Of a DNA stretch of 64,000 nucleotides, positions 19,233-27,869 are shown in pieces. Position numbers and translations under genes: made by a program. Location of the stretch: positions 62,001 through 126,000 of the forward strand of contig NZ_VNWN01000002.1 of NCBI RefSeq assembly GCF_012720115.1. Direction: 5' to 3'. Source of the DNA: Sneathiella chinensis. GTDB lineage: Bacteria > Pseudomonadota > Alphaproteobacteria > Sneathiellales > Sneathiellaceae. The notes under the pieces were generated by a model, which saw only the letters and a list, made by a program, of their open reading frames with translations, had not been told where the DNA came from and made no database searches. Position 1 is the first letter of the stretch. Each line of letters opens with the position of its first letter.

Positions 19233-21527
19233 TCATACCTTCATTGTTGCGGTTTCCCCGCGTTCCGCCAGACGGCGCATCTGGTCCGCCCCCGGCCCGT
19301 AAGGTTTGGGCCAGTGAGTGTTCATATCGCCAAACGCCGCCGCCGCATGCAGCGTCCAATAGGGATTGGACAGATGCGGCCGGGCCAGACAGACCAGATC
19401 GGCCCGCCCTGCCAGCAGGATGGAATTGACATGGTCCGGCTCGTAGATATTCCCGACCGCCATGGTCGCCATATGGGCTTCGTTCCGGATGCGGTCTGAA
19501 AATGGGGTCTGGAACATGCGGCCATAAACCGGCTTCGCCTGTTTCGAGGTCTGACCGGCGGAAACATCGCAGATATCCACACCCGCCGCTTTCAGCATCC
19601 GGGCGATTTCAACGGCTTCTTCCGGGGTTACGCCTGCCTCTCCGACCCAGTCATTGGCCGAGATCCGAACGGAAACCGGCTTGTCCTCCGGCCAGACGGC
19701 CCGGACGGCGGCAAACACCTCCAGCGGGAAGCGCATGCGGTTTTCCAAGGACCCGCCATACTCATCGGTCCGCCGGTTGGTCAGCGGCGTGATGAAGGAC
19801 GACAGCAGATAACCGTGGGCGCAGTGAAGTTCCACCATGTCAAAGCCAGCGGCCTCGGCCCGTTTGGTGGCCTCGACGAACTGACCGATGACCTGATCCA
19901 TGTCCTGCCGGTTCATGGCGTGGGGGGTCTGGTTCTGATCCGACCACGGCACCTCGGAGGCGGCCAACAGGGGCCAGTTCCCCTCCATCAGCGGGGCGTC
20001 CATTTCCTCCCACCCAACCTGTGTCGATCCCTTGGGGCCGGAATGCCCCAACTGGACACAGATTTTGGCCTCGCTTTCCGCATGGACAAAATCCGTGATG
20101 CGTTTCCAGGCGCGGGCCTGCTCATCCGTATAGAGGCCCGGACAACCCGGCGTGATCCGCCCTTCCGCGCTGACGCAGGTCATCTCCACATAAACCAGTC
20201 CGGCCCCGCCCTTGGCCCGCTCGCCATAATGCACCAGATGCCAATCGGTCGGGCATCCGTCCACCGCCTTGTATTGCGCCATGGGGGACACCACGATGCG
20301 GTTTTTCAGGGTCATGCCCCGCAACCGATACGGGGCAAACATGGGCGGACGGTTCAGGGCCGTGTCCGGGGCACCGGCCTGTTTCTGGTACCAGCGTTCC
20401 GCCCCGTCCAGCCACGCTCCGTCCCGAAGGCGCAGGTTCTCGTGGGAAATCCGCTGCGACCGGGTCAGCAGGGAATAATTGAACTGCACCGGGTCCAGAT
20501 CCAGATACCGCTCCACCTCTTCGAACCATTCAAGGGAGTTGCGGGCGGCGGACTGCAATTTCAGCACCTCGGTGCGGCGGGTATCCTCGTATTTGTCGAA
20601 GGCGGCGGGCAGGTTCCCCTCCCGATCGATATAGTCGGCCAGTGCAATGGCGCTTTCCAGCGCCAGCTTGGTCCCCGACCCGATGGAGAAATGGGCACTG
20701 GCCGCCGCATCCCCCATCAGCACCAGATTGCGATAGGACCAGCGTTCACACAGCACCCGCGGGAAATTGATCCACGCGGACCCCCGAATATGATTGGCAT
20801 TGGTCATCAGGGCATGACCGCCCAGATGCTTCTCGAAAATTCGCTCACACAGGGCAATGGATTCCTGCTGGTTCAGGCTGGCGAACCCGAACCGCTCAAA
20901 CGTTTCTTCCGAACATTCAACAATGAAGGTCGCCGTATCGTCATCGAACTGGTAGGCGTGGGCCCACACCCAGCCATGCTCCGTCTTCTCGAAAATGAAG
21001 GTGAAGGCATCGTCAAATTTCTGATGGGTGCCAAGCCAGACAAACTTGCATTTCCGCACATCGATATCCGGCTTGAACTGATCGGCAAACTGGCTGCGGG
21101 CCTTCGAGTTCAGGCCATCGGCGGCGACCACCAGATCATAGTCCCGCATATAGGCGTCGATATCCTCCACCTCGGTTTCAAAGCGGATATCCACCCCAAG
21201 CGCGCGGGCCCGTTCCTGCAACAGGACCAAAAGCTGCTTGCGGCCAATACCGCAAAATCCGTGACCGGTGGAAACCGTCCGCACCCCCTTGTGTACAACG
21301 GCAATATCATCCCAATAGGCAAAATGCTCGCGAATGGCGGCGGCGCTGACAGGGTCATTTTCATGAAGATTGTCCAGTGTCTCGTCCGACAGGACCACCC
21401 CCCAGCCAAAGGTGTCATCGGGGCGGTTTCGCTCTATCACCGTGACCTCAGAGGACGGGTCGCGCAGTTTCATGCTGATCGCGAAATACAGGCCGGAAGG
21501 ACCGCCCCCCAAGCATACAACTTTCAT
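19233..21527 (-). CDS. Fused FAD monooxygenase/OYE reductase (2-aminobenzoyl-CoA monooxygenase/reductase or salicylyl-CoA 5-hydroxylase type)
   Basis: 764 aa two-domain flavoprotein. The N-terminal half (about 1-370) is a class A FAD monooxygenase with the dinucleotide motif [12 protein letters not shown] and a later [20 protein letters not shown]-ribose motif. The C-terminal half (about 395-760) is an old-yellow-enzyme/NADH:flavin oxidoreductase domain with [26 protein letters not shown] and the SLENRMRF segment. This fusion is the architecture of 2-aminobenzoyl-CoA monooxygenase/reductase described from Azoarcus evansii, and databases also call it bifunctional salicylyl-CoA 5-hydroxylase. 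It would hydroxylate and then reduce the ring of anthraniloyl-CoA. It is the first gene of the operon and the best marker of the pathway. Confidence 0.92.
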   Translation of the reverse strand: MKVVCLGGGPSGLYFAISMKLRDPSSEVTVIERNRPDDTFGWGVVLSDETLDNLHENDPVSAAAIREHFAYWDDIAVVHKGVRTVSTGHGFCGIGRKQLLVLLQERARALGVDIRFETEVEDIDAYMRDYDLVVAADGLNSKARSQFADQFKPDIDVRKCKFVWLGTHQKFDDAFTFIFEKTEHGWVWAHAYQFDDDTATFIVECSEETFERFGFASLNQQESIALCERIFEKHLGGHALMTNANHIRGSAWINFPRVLCERWSYRNLVLMGDAAASAHFSIGSGTKLALESAIALADYIDREGNLPAAFDKYEDTRRTEVLKLQSAARNSLEWFEEVERYLDLDPVQFNYSLLTRSQRISHENLRLRDGAWLDGAERWYQKQAGAPDTALNRPPMFAPYRLRGMTLKNRIVVSPMAQYKAVDGCPTDWHLVHYGERAKGGAGLVYVEMTCVSAEGRITPGCPGLYTDEQARAWKRITDFVHAESEAKICVQLGHSGPKGSTQVGWEEMDAPLMEGNWPLLAASEVPWSDQNQTPHAMNRQDMDQVIGQFVEATKRAEAAGFDMVELHCAHGYLLSSFITPLTNRRTDEYGGSLENRMRFPLEVFAAVRAVWPEDKPVSVRISANDWVGEAGVTPEEAVEIARMLKAAGVDICDVSAGQTSKQAKPVYGRMFQTPFSDRIRNEAHMATMAVGNIYEPDHVNSILLAGRADLVCLARPHLSNPYWTLHAAAAFGDMNTHWPKPYGPGADQMRRLAERGETATMKV

Positions 21528-21583
21528 CCCTCACCCATCATTTTTTTATAATTGAGGAAAAACTGTGACAGATGAAAAAAATC

Positions 21584-21613
21584 ATTTCAAGGTTAAAATT
21601 TTAAGATTGAAAT
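21584..21613. promoter_or_regulatory. 30-bp imperfect palindrome, putative operator of the aromatic-CoA operon
   Basis: ATTTCAAGGTTAAAA faces TTTTAAGATTGAAAT; 13 of 15 base pairs match. It lies 57 bases upstream of the monooxygenase/reductase start codon, in an AT-rich segment that stands out from the GC-rich surroundings. An extra TTTTTGAAA half-site-like sequence lies just beyond (21615-21623). Size and symmetry suit a MarR dimer site. The MarR gene in the operon is the obvious candidate, but binding is not shown. Confidence 0.6.
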
Positions 21614-21757
21614 ATTTTTGAAACAGGCAGCACCCATACTCCGAACAGGTCGGCCTGCCCCGCGCCCCGTCCGGATTTACCGAAAACCGCCCGATAAAAG
21701 GTTGACAGTCCGGTCCACTTTCCCCCCAATGACCCGACGTGCAAGGAGACTGATTTC

Positions 21758-23059
21758 GTGACCGTTTCTCCCCCCTGTTCCCCGGAAAAAGCTGCAACCC
21801 TTGGCGATTTGTTTCAAGCCTTTGGCCGCATCGGCCTGCTGTCTTTCGGGGGTCCCGCCGCGCAAATCGCCCTGATGCATCAGGTTCTGGTGGAGGAACG
21901 CAAGTGGCTGACCGAACGGCAGTATCTGGCCGCGCTCAACTTCTGCATGTTGCTGCCGGGGCCAGAGGCGATGCAACTGGCCACCTATTCCGGCTGGCGA
22001 TTGCACGGGGTTGTGGGCGGACTGTTATCCGGCCTTCTGTTTGTCATTCCCGGTGCCCTTGTCATTCTGGTGCTGGCCGCCCTTTATGCGGCGATCGGGG
22101 ATGTGCCCCTGGTGCAAGGCCTGTTCCTTGGGGTCAAGGCCGCCGTCCTTGTGATTGTGGTGCAGGCCCTGATCAAGATCAGCAAACGGGCCCTGCACGG
22201 GGCCGACCACTGGATAATCGCAGGGCTATCCCTTGCCGGTATTTTCCTGCTGGGCCTGCCCTTTCCGGTTCTGGTGATCATCGCGGGCGTGATCGGCTTC
22301 CTCCGGCCGGGGCCAGACGCGCCTGTTACCCCCACCGCCCCGCTTGTCCGGCCGCTTCATACGCTGAAAACCATACTGGTCTGGCTTCTTATCTGGGTGG
22401 GGCCGCTGGCCTTGCTCGCCCTGTTGCTGGGGCCAGACCATATTCTGGCCGGGCTGGCGTGGTTTTTCTCGAAACTGGCGGTGGTCACCTTTGGCGGTGC
22501 CTATGCGGTGCTGGCCTATATGGGGCAGGAAGTGGTGGACCAGCACGGCTGGTTGCAGGCGGCGCAGATGGTCGATGCCCTCGGCCTTGCGGAAACAACG
22601 CCGGGGCCGCTTATTCTGGTAACCGAATTTGTCGGCTTCCTGTCCGCCTATCAGGCTTCCGACGGCGGGTCATGGGGCCTTGCGATTGCCGGGGCCGTGG
22701 TGACCCTCTGGGCCACGTTTGCTCCCTGTTTCCTGTGGATTTTCGCCGGCGCCCCCTATATCGAATGGATTTCGGGTCAACCGCGCCTGAAATCGGCCCT
22801 TGATGCCATCACCGCCGCCGTGGTCGGGGTCATCCTGAACCTGAGCCTGTGGTTCGCCCTGCATGTCTTTTTCAGCCGGGTTGACCTCATCCATTGGGGC
22901 CCCTTGCAGGTCTATCAACCGGATATGGGAACCGCCAACCTGACCGCCATGGGTCTTGCCCTGCTGTCCGGCTATCTTCTGTTGATCCGAAAACTGCCCC
23001 TTTTGGCCGTGCTGGCGCTCTCTGCCGGGCTGGCCCTTGGCCTTGAATGGCTTGTCTGA
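21758..23059 (+). CDS. chrA: ChrA-family chromate ion transporter
   Basis: 433 aa long-chain ChrA with two homologous CHR domains. The N-terminal domain shows FGRIGLLSFGGPAAQIALMH and LPGPEAMQLATYSGW. The C-terminal domain repeats FSKLAVVTFGGAYAVLAYM and ETTPGPLILVTEFVGF. About ten membrane helices are predicted by hydrophobicity. Family members export chromate by proton antiport, but many genomic ChrA copies have no shown chromate role. The start is GTG with AAGGAGAC about 10 bases upstream. It is divergent from the aromatic-CoA operon and shares a 230-base intergenic region with it, so the palindrome there could also affect this gene. Confidence 0.9.
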   Translation: MTVSPPCSPEKAATLGDLFQAFGRIGLLSFGGPAAQIALMHQVLVEERKWLTERQYLAALNFCMLLPGPEAMQLATYSGWRLHGVVGGLLSGLLFVIPGALVILVLAALYAAIGDVPLVQGLFLGVKAAVLVIVVQALIKISKRALHGADHWIIAGLSLAGIFLLGLPFPVLVIIAGVIGFLRPGPDAPVTPTAPLVRPLHTLKTILVWLLIWVGPLALLALLLGPDHILAGLAWFFSKLAVVTFGGAYAVLAYMGQEVVDQHGWLQAAQMVDALGLAETTPGPLILVTEFVGFLSAYQASDGGSWGLAIAGAVVTLWATFAPCFLWIFAGAPYIEWISGQPRLKSALDAITAAVVGVILNLSLWFALHVFFSRVDLIHWGPLQVYQPDMGTANLTAMGLALLSGYLLLIRKLPLLAVLALSAGLALGLEWLV

Positions 23060-23087
23060 ATTCCCCCTCCCGAATATGCCTCTTTAC

Positions 23088-23111
23088 AAAAGTTCTAACT
23101 ATAGTACTTTT
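23088..23111. promoter_or_regulatory. Imperfect inverted repeat upstream of the AtuA-like gene
   Basis: AAAAGTTCTAAC faces TATAGTACTTTT with 9 of 12 pairs matching, 47 bases before the start codon at 23159. It is not followed by a T-run, so it looks like an operator rather than a terminator. The GntR regulator encoded two genes downstream is a natural candidate, but no known consensus was matched. Confidence 0.4.
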
Positions 23112-23158
23112 AAAAAAACAACAAAAACCACGGCACCAGTCGGGGAGGGGACAACATC

Positions 23159-24931
23159 ATGGCGACACCAACAACAGATATTCTCAGAATTGCCAATTGC
23201 AGCGGGTTTTACGGCGACAAGCTGTCTGCCGCGCGGGACATGGTCAAAGGCGGGCCCATTGATGTCCTGACCGGCGACTATCTTGCCGAACTGACCATGT
23301 CGATCCTGTTTTCCAAGAAAATGAAGAACCCCGAGGAAGGCTATGTGGGTACTTTCCTGAAACAGGTTCAGGATGTCCTGAAACCCTGTCTGGAAAAGGG
23401 GATCAAGATCGTCACCAACGCCGGTGGCCTGAACCCGAAAGGCATGGCCGACGCGGTCGAGGCCATCGCCGCCGAACTCGGGCTGGATTGCAAGGTGGCA
23501 TGGATCGACGGTGATGACCTGATCCCCCGCCTGAAGGGCCTGACCACAGACGGAGAGAGCTTTTCCAACATCGACACCGGCAAGGCCCTTGCCGACAGTG
23601 GCCTGAGACCCGCCACGGCCAACGCCTACCTGGGCGGCTGGGGCATCAAGGAGGCCCTTGATCAGGGCGCCGATATCGTGATTGCCCCCCGCGTGACCGA
23701 CGCGGCGGTGGTCATGGGGCCTGCGGCGTGGAAATTCGGCTGGAAACGGGATGATTTCGATGCACTGGCCGGGGCCATCGCGGCCGGGCACCTGATTGAA
23801 TGCGGCACACAGGTCACCGGCGGCAACTACGCCTTTTTTCAGGAAGTTCCCTCCTTCCACAATATGGGCTACCCCATTGCCGAGATGGAAGCCGATGGCA
23901 GCTTCACCATCACCAAGCATCCGGGAACCGGCGGTCTGGTCTCCGTCGGGACGGTCACCGCACAGCTTCTCTATGAAATCAATGATCCGGCCTACAAGAA
24001 CCCGGATGTGGTTGCCCATTTCGATACCCTGTCCATCGAGCAGGTGGGCGAGGACCGGGTCCGCGTCAGTGGCTGCCGGGGCAGCAACCCGCCGCCGCAG
24101 CACAAGGTCTGCATGAACATTCTGGGCGGATACCGGAACAGCATGGAACTGCTGATCACCGGACTGGATGTAGAGGAAAAAGCCAAAATCTTCACCGATG
24201 TCCTGTTTGATCTGGTTGGCGGCAAGGAGGCCTTTGATCAGGTGTCCATCGACCTGATCCGCACCGACAAGGAAACCCCCTCCCGCAACGAGGAAGCCTT
24301 TGCCAGCCTGCGCATTGCCGTCCGATCCAGCGATGCCAAGCTGGTGGGCCGGGTCTTTTCCGCCAAGATCATCGAACTGGCGCTGGCTTCCTATCCCGGC
24401 TTTACCGGGCGGACCAGCCCCGGCGCGGGCGGGCCGTTCATCATTCACTGGCCTGCACTGGTGGACAGCCGCCACATTACCGAAACCGTGCATCTGGGGG
24501 ATCAGGCCCTGCCGGTGCAGCCCACCAGCCAACTGGATCTGGAAGAAAAATACTATCAGAAACAGCCCGCAGACATTCCCCCGCCGCCCACCGGTGCCAA
24601 CACCACCCTGCCGTTCGGGCGGGTCTTCGGTACCCGCTCCGGCGACAAGGGCGGGGCGGCCAATGTGGGCGTCTGGGCCAAGACCGACGATGCCTATTCA
24701 TGGCTCTATCACCACTTTACCGCCGATCGCCTGAAAGAGCTGCTGCCCGACCTTCAGGGGTTCGAGGTCAAGCGCTTTGACCTGCCTAATATCCGGGCTG
24801 TCAACTTCATGATCTACGGCATTCTGGGCGAAGGGGTTGCCGCAAACGACCGCATCGATGGGCAAGCCAAGACCCTGGGGGAATATCTCCGCTCCCGCCC
24901 TGTTACCCTGCCGGCCAGCATTGCCTCCTGA
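23159..24931 (+). CDS. Acyclic terpene utilization AtuA-family protein
   Basis: 590 aa. The N-terminal region is the DUF1446/AtuA core, with NCSGFYGDKLSAARDMV at the start, VLTGDYLAELTMSIL, IVTNAGGLNPKGMADAV and IAPRVTDAAVV. The C-terminal 110 residues (from about 480) form the AtuA-like ferredoxin-fold module, starting FGRVFGTRSGDKGGAANVGVW. In pseudomonads AtuA is encoded with geranyl-CoA carboxylase for acyclic terpene breakdown, but its own reaction is undefined. Here no carboxylase subunits are adjacent. The protein is followed 28 bases later by an enoyl-CoA hydratase and then a GntR regulator, which suggests a small CoA-thioester catabolic module of another kind. Confidence 0.88.
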   Translation: MATPTTDILRIANCSGFYGDKLSAARDMVKGGPIDVLTGDYLAELTMSILFSKKMKNPEEGYVGTFLKQVQDVLKPCLEKGIKIVTNAGGLNPKGMADAVEAIAAELGLDCKVAWIDGDDLIPRLKGLTTDGESFSNIDTGKALADSGLRPATANAYLGGWGIKEALDQGADIVIAPRVTDAAVVMGPAAWKFGWKRDDFDALAGAIAAGHLIECGTQVTGGNYAFFQEVPSFHNMGYPIAEMEADGSFTITKHPGTGGLVSVGTVTAQLLYEINDPAYKNPDVVAHFDTLSIEQVGEDRVRVSGCRGSNPPPQHKVCMNILGGYRNSMELLITGLDVEEKAKIFTDVLFDLVGGKEAFDQVSIDLIRTDKETPSRNEEAFASLRIAVRSSDAKLVGRVFSAKIIELALASYPGFTGRTSPGAGGPFIIHWPALVDSRHITETVHLGDQALPVQPTSQLDLEEKYYQKQPADIPPPPTGANTTLPFGRVFGTRSGDKGGAANVGVWAKTDDAYSWLYHHFTADRLKELLPDLQGFEVKRFDLPNIRAVNFMIYGILGEGVAANDRIDGQAKTLGEYLRSRPVTLPASIAS

Positions 24932-24959
24932 AACAAGAAAAACAAGAAGGACCCTGAGG

Positions 24960-25769
24960 ATGAGTGAAACACCCCTGACACTGGAAGGCCTGACCTTCAC
25001 CACGATCGAACTGGCGGAACAGGACCATATCCTGACCATCACCCTGAACCGGCCCGACCGGAAAAACGCCATCAACCCGGTCATGAGCAACGAGTTGATC
25101 TATGCCCTCGACTATGCGGCGGAAACCCGGTCCATCCGGGCGGTGATCCTTGCCGCCAATGGCGACGTGTTCTGCGCGGGCGGCGATCTTCGGTCCATGA
25201 GCGGCAACGGCGAAAGCGGCCCCGTTTCCAATGTTCCCAAACGGGGGGAGACCGACGACATCTCGCTTCGTATCCGGCACCTGAACAAACCGGTCATCGC
25301 CCGCATTCAAGGCCCGGTTCTGGCCGGGGCGCTGCTTCTGGTCTGCAACGCAACCCATGCCTATGCCGCCGATCACGCCACGTTTTCCGCGCCGGAAATC
25401 AAGCGCGGCATCTGGCCCTTCATGGTCATGGCCAGCCTGTTCCGGGTCATGAACAAGCGCCGGGGACTGGACTTCATCATGCGCGGCAACGCCCTGTCCG
25501 CCCAAGAGGCCGAGCAGGCCGGACTGATCAACAAATCCGTCCCCATCAGCGACCTGGACAGCGCCGTTGACGCCATTGCAAGGGACCTGGCCGCATTGGC
25601 CCCCGGAACCATGCAGCAGGGCCTTGCCGCCTTTAACGCACAGGAAGACATGGACTTCGATGCGGCCCTTCCCTATCTGCGGGAACAGCTGGACATCTGC
25701 CTGAAAAGCGCCGATGCCCGCGAAGGCATTACCGCCTTCCTTGAAAAGCGTGCGCCCAACTGGGATTGA
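24960..25769 (+). CDS. Enoyl-CoA hydratase/isomerase family protein
   Basis: 269 aa crotonase-fold protein. Oxyanion-hole segments are AANGDVFCAGGDLRSM (about residue 65) and the later FSAPEIKRGIWPFMVMA (about 142), with Glu present in APEIKRG near the usual catalytic position. The start ATG at 24960 has AAGGAC 8 bases upstream; the frame is open further upstream within the AtuA gene but lacks family similarity there. It lies between AtuA and a GntR regulator and probably hydrates or isomerises an unsaturated acyl-CoA in that pathway. Confidence 0.9.
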   Translation: MSETPLTLEGLTFTTIELAEQDHILTITLNRPDRKNAINPVMSNELIYALDYAAETRSIRAVILAANGDVFCAGGDLRSMSGNGESGPVSNVPKRGETDDISLRIRHLNKPVIARIQGPVLAGALLLVCNATHAYAADHATFSAPEIKRGIWPFMVMASLFRVMNKRRGLDFIMRGNALSAQEAEQAGLINKSVPISDLDSAVDAIARDLAALAPGTMQQGLAAFNAQEDMDFDAALPYLREQLDICLKSADAREGITAFLEKRAPNWD

Positions 25770-25773
25770 TCCG

Positions 25774-26574
25774 ATGCGTTCCTCTGACAGTGCCTATACA
25801 TCCCGGGTTTCCCTCTATCTGAAGGTGGCGAATGTCATTCGCAGCCGGATTGTGAAGGGAATCTGGAAAGTGGGAGAGCGGCTGCCCAACATCACTCGGC
25901 TGTGTGACGAATTCAAGGTCGGGCGTATCACGGTGCGGCAAGCCCTCAACCTTCTGTCAGAGGAAGGACTGATCCAGTCCACCCGGGGCCGGGGAACCTT
26001 TGTCACCAGTGTGCTGCCCAAGGACAGCCCTCTGACCGATCCCCCAGATCAGCAAAATGCCGATACCCTGTTCGAGGGGCTGCGCGTTCCGGCAAACAGC
26101 ATCCGCATCATCGAGGTGGCGGAACCCGCCCCCCTGCCGCCCTATCTGGCGGGGCCGTACAATCCGTTTCCCGACTATGTCCGAATTCGGAAACTGCGCT
26201 GTCACAATGACATTCCCTACTGCCTGATGGATGTCTATGTGGCCCTGCAGATCTATGACCGGTTCCCGGACGGCATGCTGGAGCGGGAAGCGGTGGCCAA
26301 GCTGGTCAGCCGCCATTCACAGGAAGCCGTTGCCGATGCCAACCAGAGCCTGACCGTTGGTGTCGCCGATTACGAAACCGCCCGCATCCTGCAATGCGAC
26401 CTGTCCGCCCCCGTGGCGGAAATGGACCGCTATTTCCTGAGCCGGGACGATGCCATCCTGTCCCGCGGGCATTATCTCTATCGCGGTGACATGTTCCGCA
26501 TGGAAACCCATTACAGCGGCGATCCACTGGTTGATTTCCCATCCGGCTGGCTTCCCGGCGTCAAGGAGGAATAA
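25774..26574 (+). CDS. GntR-family (HutC subfamily) transcriptional regulator
   Basis: 266 aa. The N-terminal winged helix (about 15-85) shows WKVGERLPNITRLCDEF and ITVRQALNLLSEEGLI, ending with RGRGTFV. The rest is a UTRA ligand-binding domain, with paired segments DYVRIRKLRCHNDIPYCLMD and the C-terminal RGHYLYRGDMFRMETH. It starts 4 bases after the enoyl-CoA hydratase stop, so it is translated from the same mRNA and probably controls the AtuA-like operon. HutC-type regulators respond to pathway intermediates. Confidence 0.93.
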   Translation: MRSSDSAYTSRVSLYLKVANVIRSRIVKGIWKVGERLPNITRLCDEFKVGRITVRQALNLLSEEGLIQSTRGRGTFVTSVLPKDSPLTDPPDQQNADTLFEGLRVPANSIRIIEVAEPAPLPPYLAGPYNPFPDYVRIRKLRCHNDIPYCLMDVYVALQIYDRFPDGMLEREAVAKLVSRHSQEAVADANQSLTVGVADYETARILQCDLSAPVAEMDRYFLSRDDAILSRGHYLYRGDMFRMETHYSGDPLVDFPSGWLPGVKEE

Positions 26575-26578
26575 ACCC

Positions 26579-27064
26579 CTATCGCGGATTGTGGATCATG
26601 ATGCTGAGGATCATATCCACCGATGCGCCGTCTTTCGACAAGGGCAGATGAAGGCGTTCCAGATCATGATAATCGGTCCGGTAAGGCAGGCTGGCCGGGC
26701 CATATCGGTACACCGGCAGGCCGGTTTCTACCACCCGAACCCGATCCGTATGGGGATATCTCTCCTCGATCCCCGGATAAACCTCGTCCAGAAAGCGGCC
26801 CGTCGGGTCAAGTTCCATGCTGTCGGACACAGCCGATCCCACAACCCGAAACCGAAACCGAAGGGGCTGCGGATCGACATCCACCAGAACAATTTCAGGA
26901 AGCGCCGCAGGAACCCGGAACGGGTCAAAATCGGACCGCGCCGGCATTCGGTTTCCGGGATGAATTTCCAGATAATAAGACAACAGGTATTGCACCCGAT
27001 CGTCCCGAACTTCCCGTAACAAACCGTCTGCGGCCCTGTAACACGCCTCAGCATCCAATGTCAT
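26579..27064 (-). CDS. PAS_5-family PAS domain protein
   Basis: 161 aa single-domain protein of the PAS_5 family common in Rhodospirillales. Recognisable parts are YYLEIHPGNRMPARSDFDP, IVLVDVDPQPLRFRFRVVGSAV and the GRFLDEVYPG turn. There is no fused output domain, membrane segment or catalytic motif, so it may be a stand-alone sensor or structural partner. It is convergent with the GntR regulator, with stop codons about 5 bases apart. Confidence 0.85.
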   Translation of the reverse strand: MTLDAEACYRAADGLLREVRDDRVQYLLSYYLEIHPGNRMPARSDFDPFRVPAALPEIVLVDVDPQPLRFRFRVVGSAVSDSMELDPTGRFLDEVYPGIEERYPHTDRVRVVETGLPVYRYGPASLPYRTDYHDLERLHLPLSKDGASVDMILSIMIHNPR

Positions 27065-27147
27065 TTGCGCCCACCAACTGATACATCAATCGAAAGCGGT
27101 ATTCTAAAAACATACTCCCTCCCTGTCATCCCTTATAAAGACCTAAC

Positions 27148-27717
27148 TCATATTCCGGTTCGGTCCCACAACTCCAGTTGCAGGCCAAACCTGTCCTCCT
27201 GTACCCGCAGATACACATCGCTCGCCGCCCAACTCATGCTGAGCGGACGGTTCACCACCCTTGGAGAGCCGTATTTCTCGTGCAGACGCTCTATAAAATC
27301 GGCGTTTTCCTCTGCATCACCGGGTATGTTCAAGCTGATTTTCCAGACCCGGTTTCCGTGTTCGGGACGGGAAAAATTGATCCATGCCTGAATGCGTTCC
27401 TCTTTTTCACTCCGGGAATTCCAGCAATACAGCATGGCAATCTGTTCGGCGGTATATCGCATCTTCGCCGCACAAAGCCCCACCTGACTTTGTCTTTTAT
27501 CATGGGACCGGGCCCCAAGACTGTATCCCGTCGCGGCGGACAGGGCCGATGCCATGTGATCCGGCGCGACCAGCGAGGCAGCGCTCTCGTCAGTAGCCAG
27601 CGAGATTTTCTCACTCTCCGGGGTTTTACAAGCGGTCAGCAAGACAACGGCAAGACCGGGGAACAGGGCAGCGCGGAACAGGCGGGAAGACAACAACACG
27701 ATACAAACAACTGACAT
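27148..27717 (-). CDS. Putative lipoprotein of unknown function
   Basis: 189 aa with a signal sequence ending in the lipobox LTAC (Cys at about residue 30), so probably membrane-anchored in the envelope. After a Ser/Ala-rich linker, the mature part holds Cys residues in VGLCAAKMRY and MLYCWNSR, a charged C-terminal half, and no motif I recognise. A start at 27717 has no clear ribosome-binding site, but no better ATG precedes the hydrophobic segment. It stands alone on the minus strand between the PAS_5 gene and a chemoreceptor gene. Confidence 0.6.
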   Translation of the reverse strand: MSVVCIVLLSSRLFRAALFPGLAVVLLTACKTPESEKISLATDESAASLVAPDHMASALSAATGYSLGARSHDKRQSQVGLCAAKMRYTAEQIAMLYCWNSRSEKEERIQAWINFSRPEHGNRVWKISLNIPGDAEENADFIERLHEKYGSPRVVNRPLSMSWAASDVYLRVQEDRFGLQLELWDRTGI

Positions 27718-27788
27718 GGTACAAATTCAAAAGGACCCCAAGGGTACCATACCCAGCCGCTTTACCCAGCGAAAAGTAAACAGAAAAA

Positions 27789-27812
27789 GTCCCGGCACAT
27801 ACGCGCCGGGAC
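27789..27812 (-). terminator. Rho-independent terminator of the chemoreceptor gene
   Basis: GTCCCGGC and GCCGGGAC form an 8-bp stem with an 8-base loop. On the minus strand the stem is followed by TTTTTCTG. It lies 58 bases beyond the chemoreceptor stop codon at 27870. Confidence 0.85.
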
Positions 27813-27869
27813 CTTCAGTTTTCCCGCTTCGCCCCGTCATCGGGGCAAGGCTCATTCCAGATGTGGGGG

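Noticed and set aside
19815-21551. 578-codon plus-strand frame opposite the monooxygenase/reductase gene
   Set aside because: Shadow of a clear two-domain flavoprotein gene; no recognisable domain and no ribosome-binding site.
23099-24532. 477-codon minus-strand frame opposite the AtuA-like gene
   Set aside because: Antisense to a well-supported protein; the composition is Gly/His/Gln-rich, as expected of a shadow frame.
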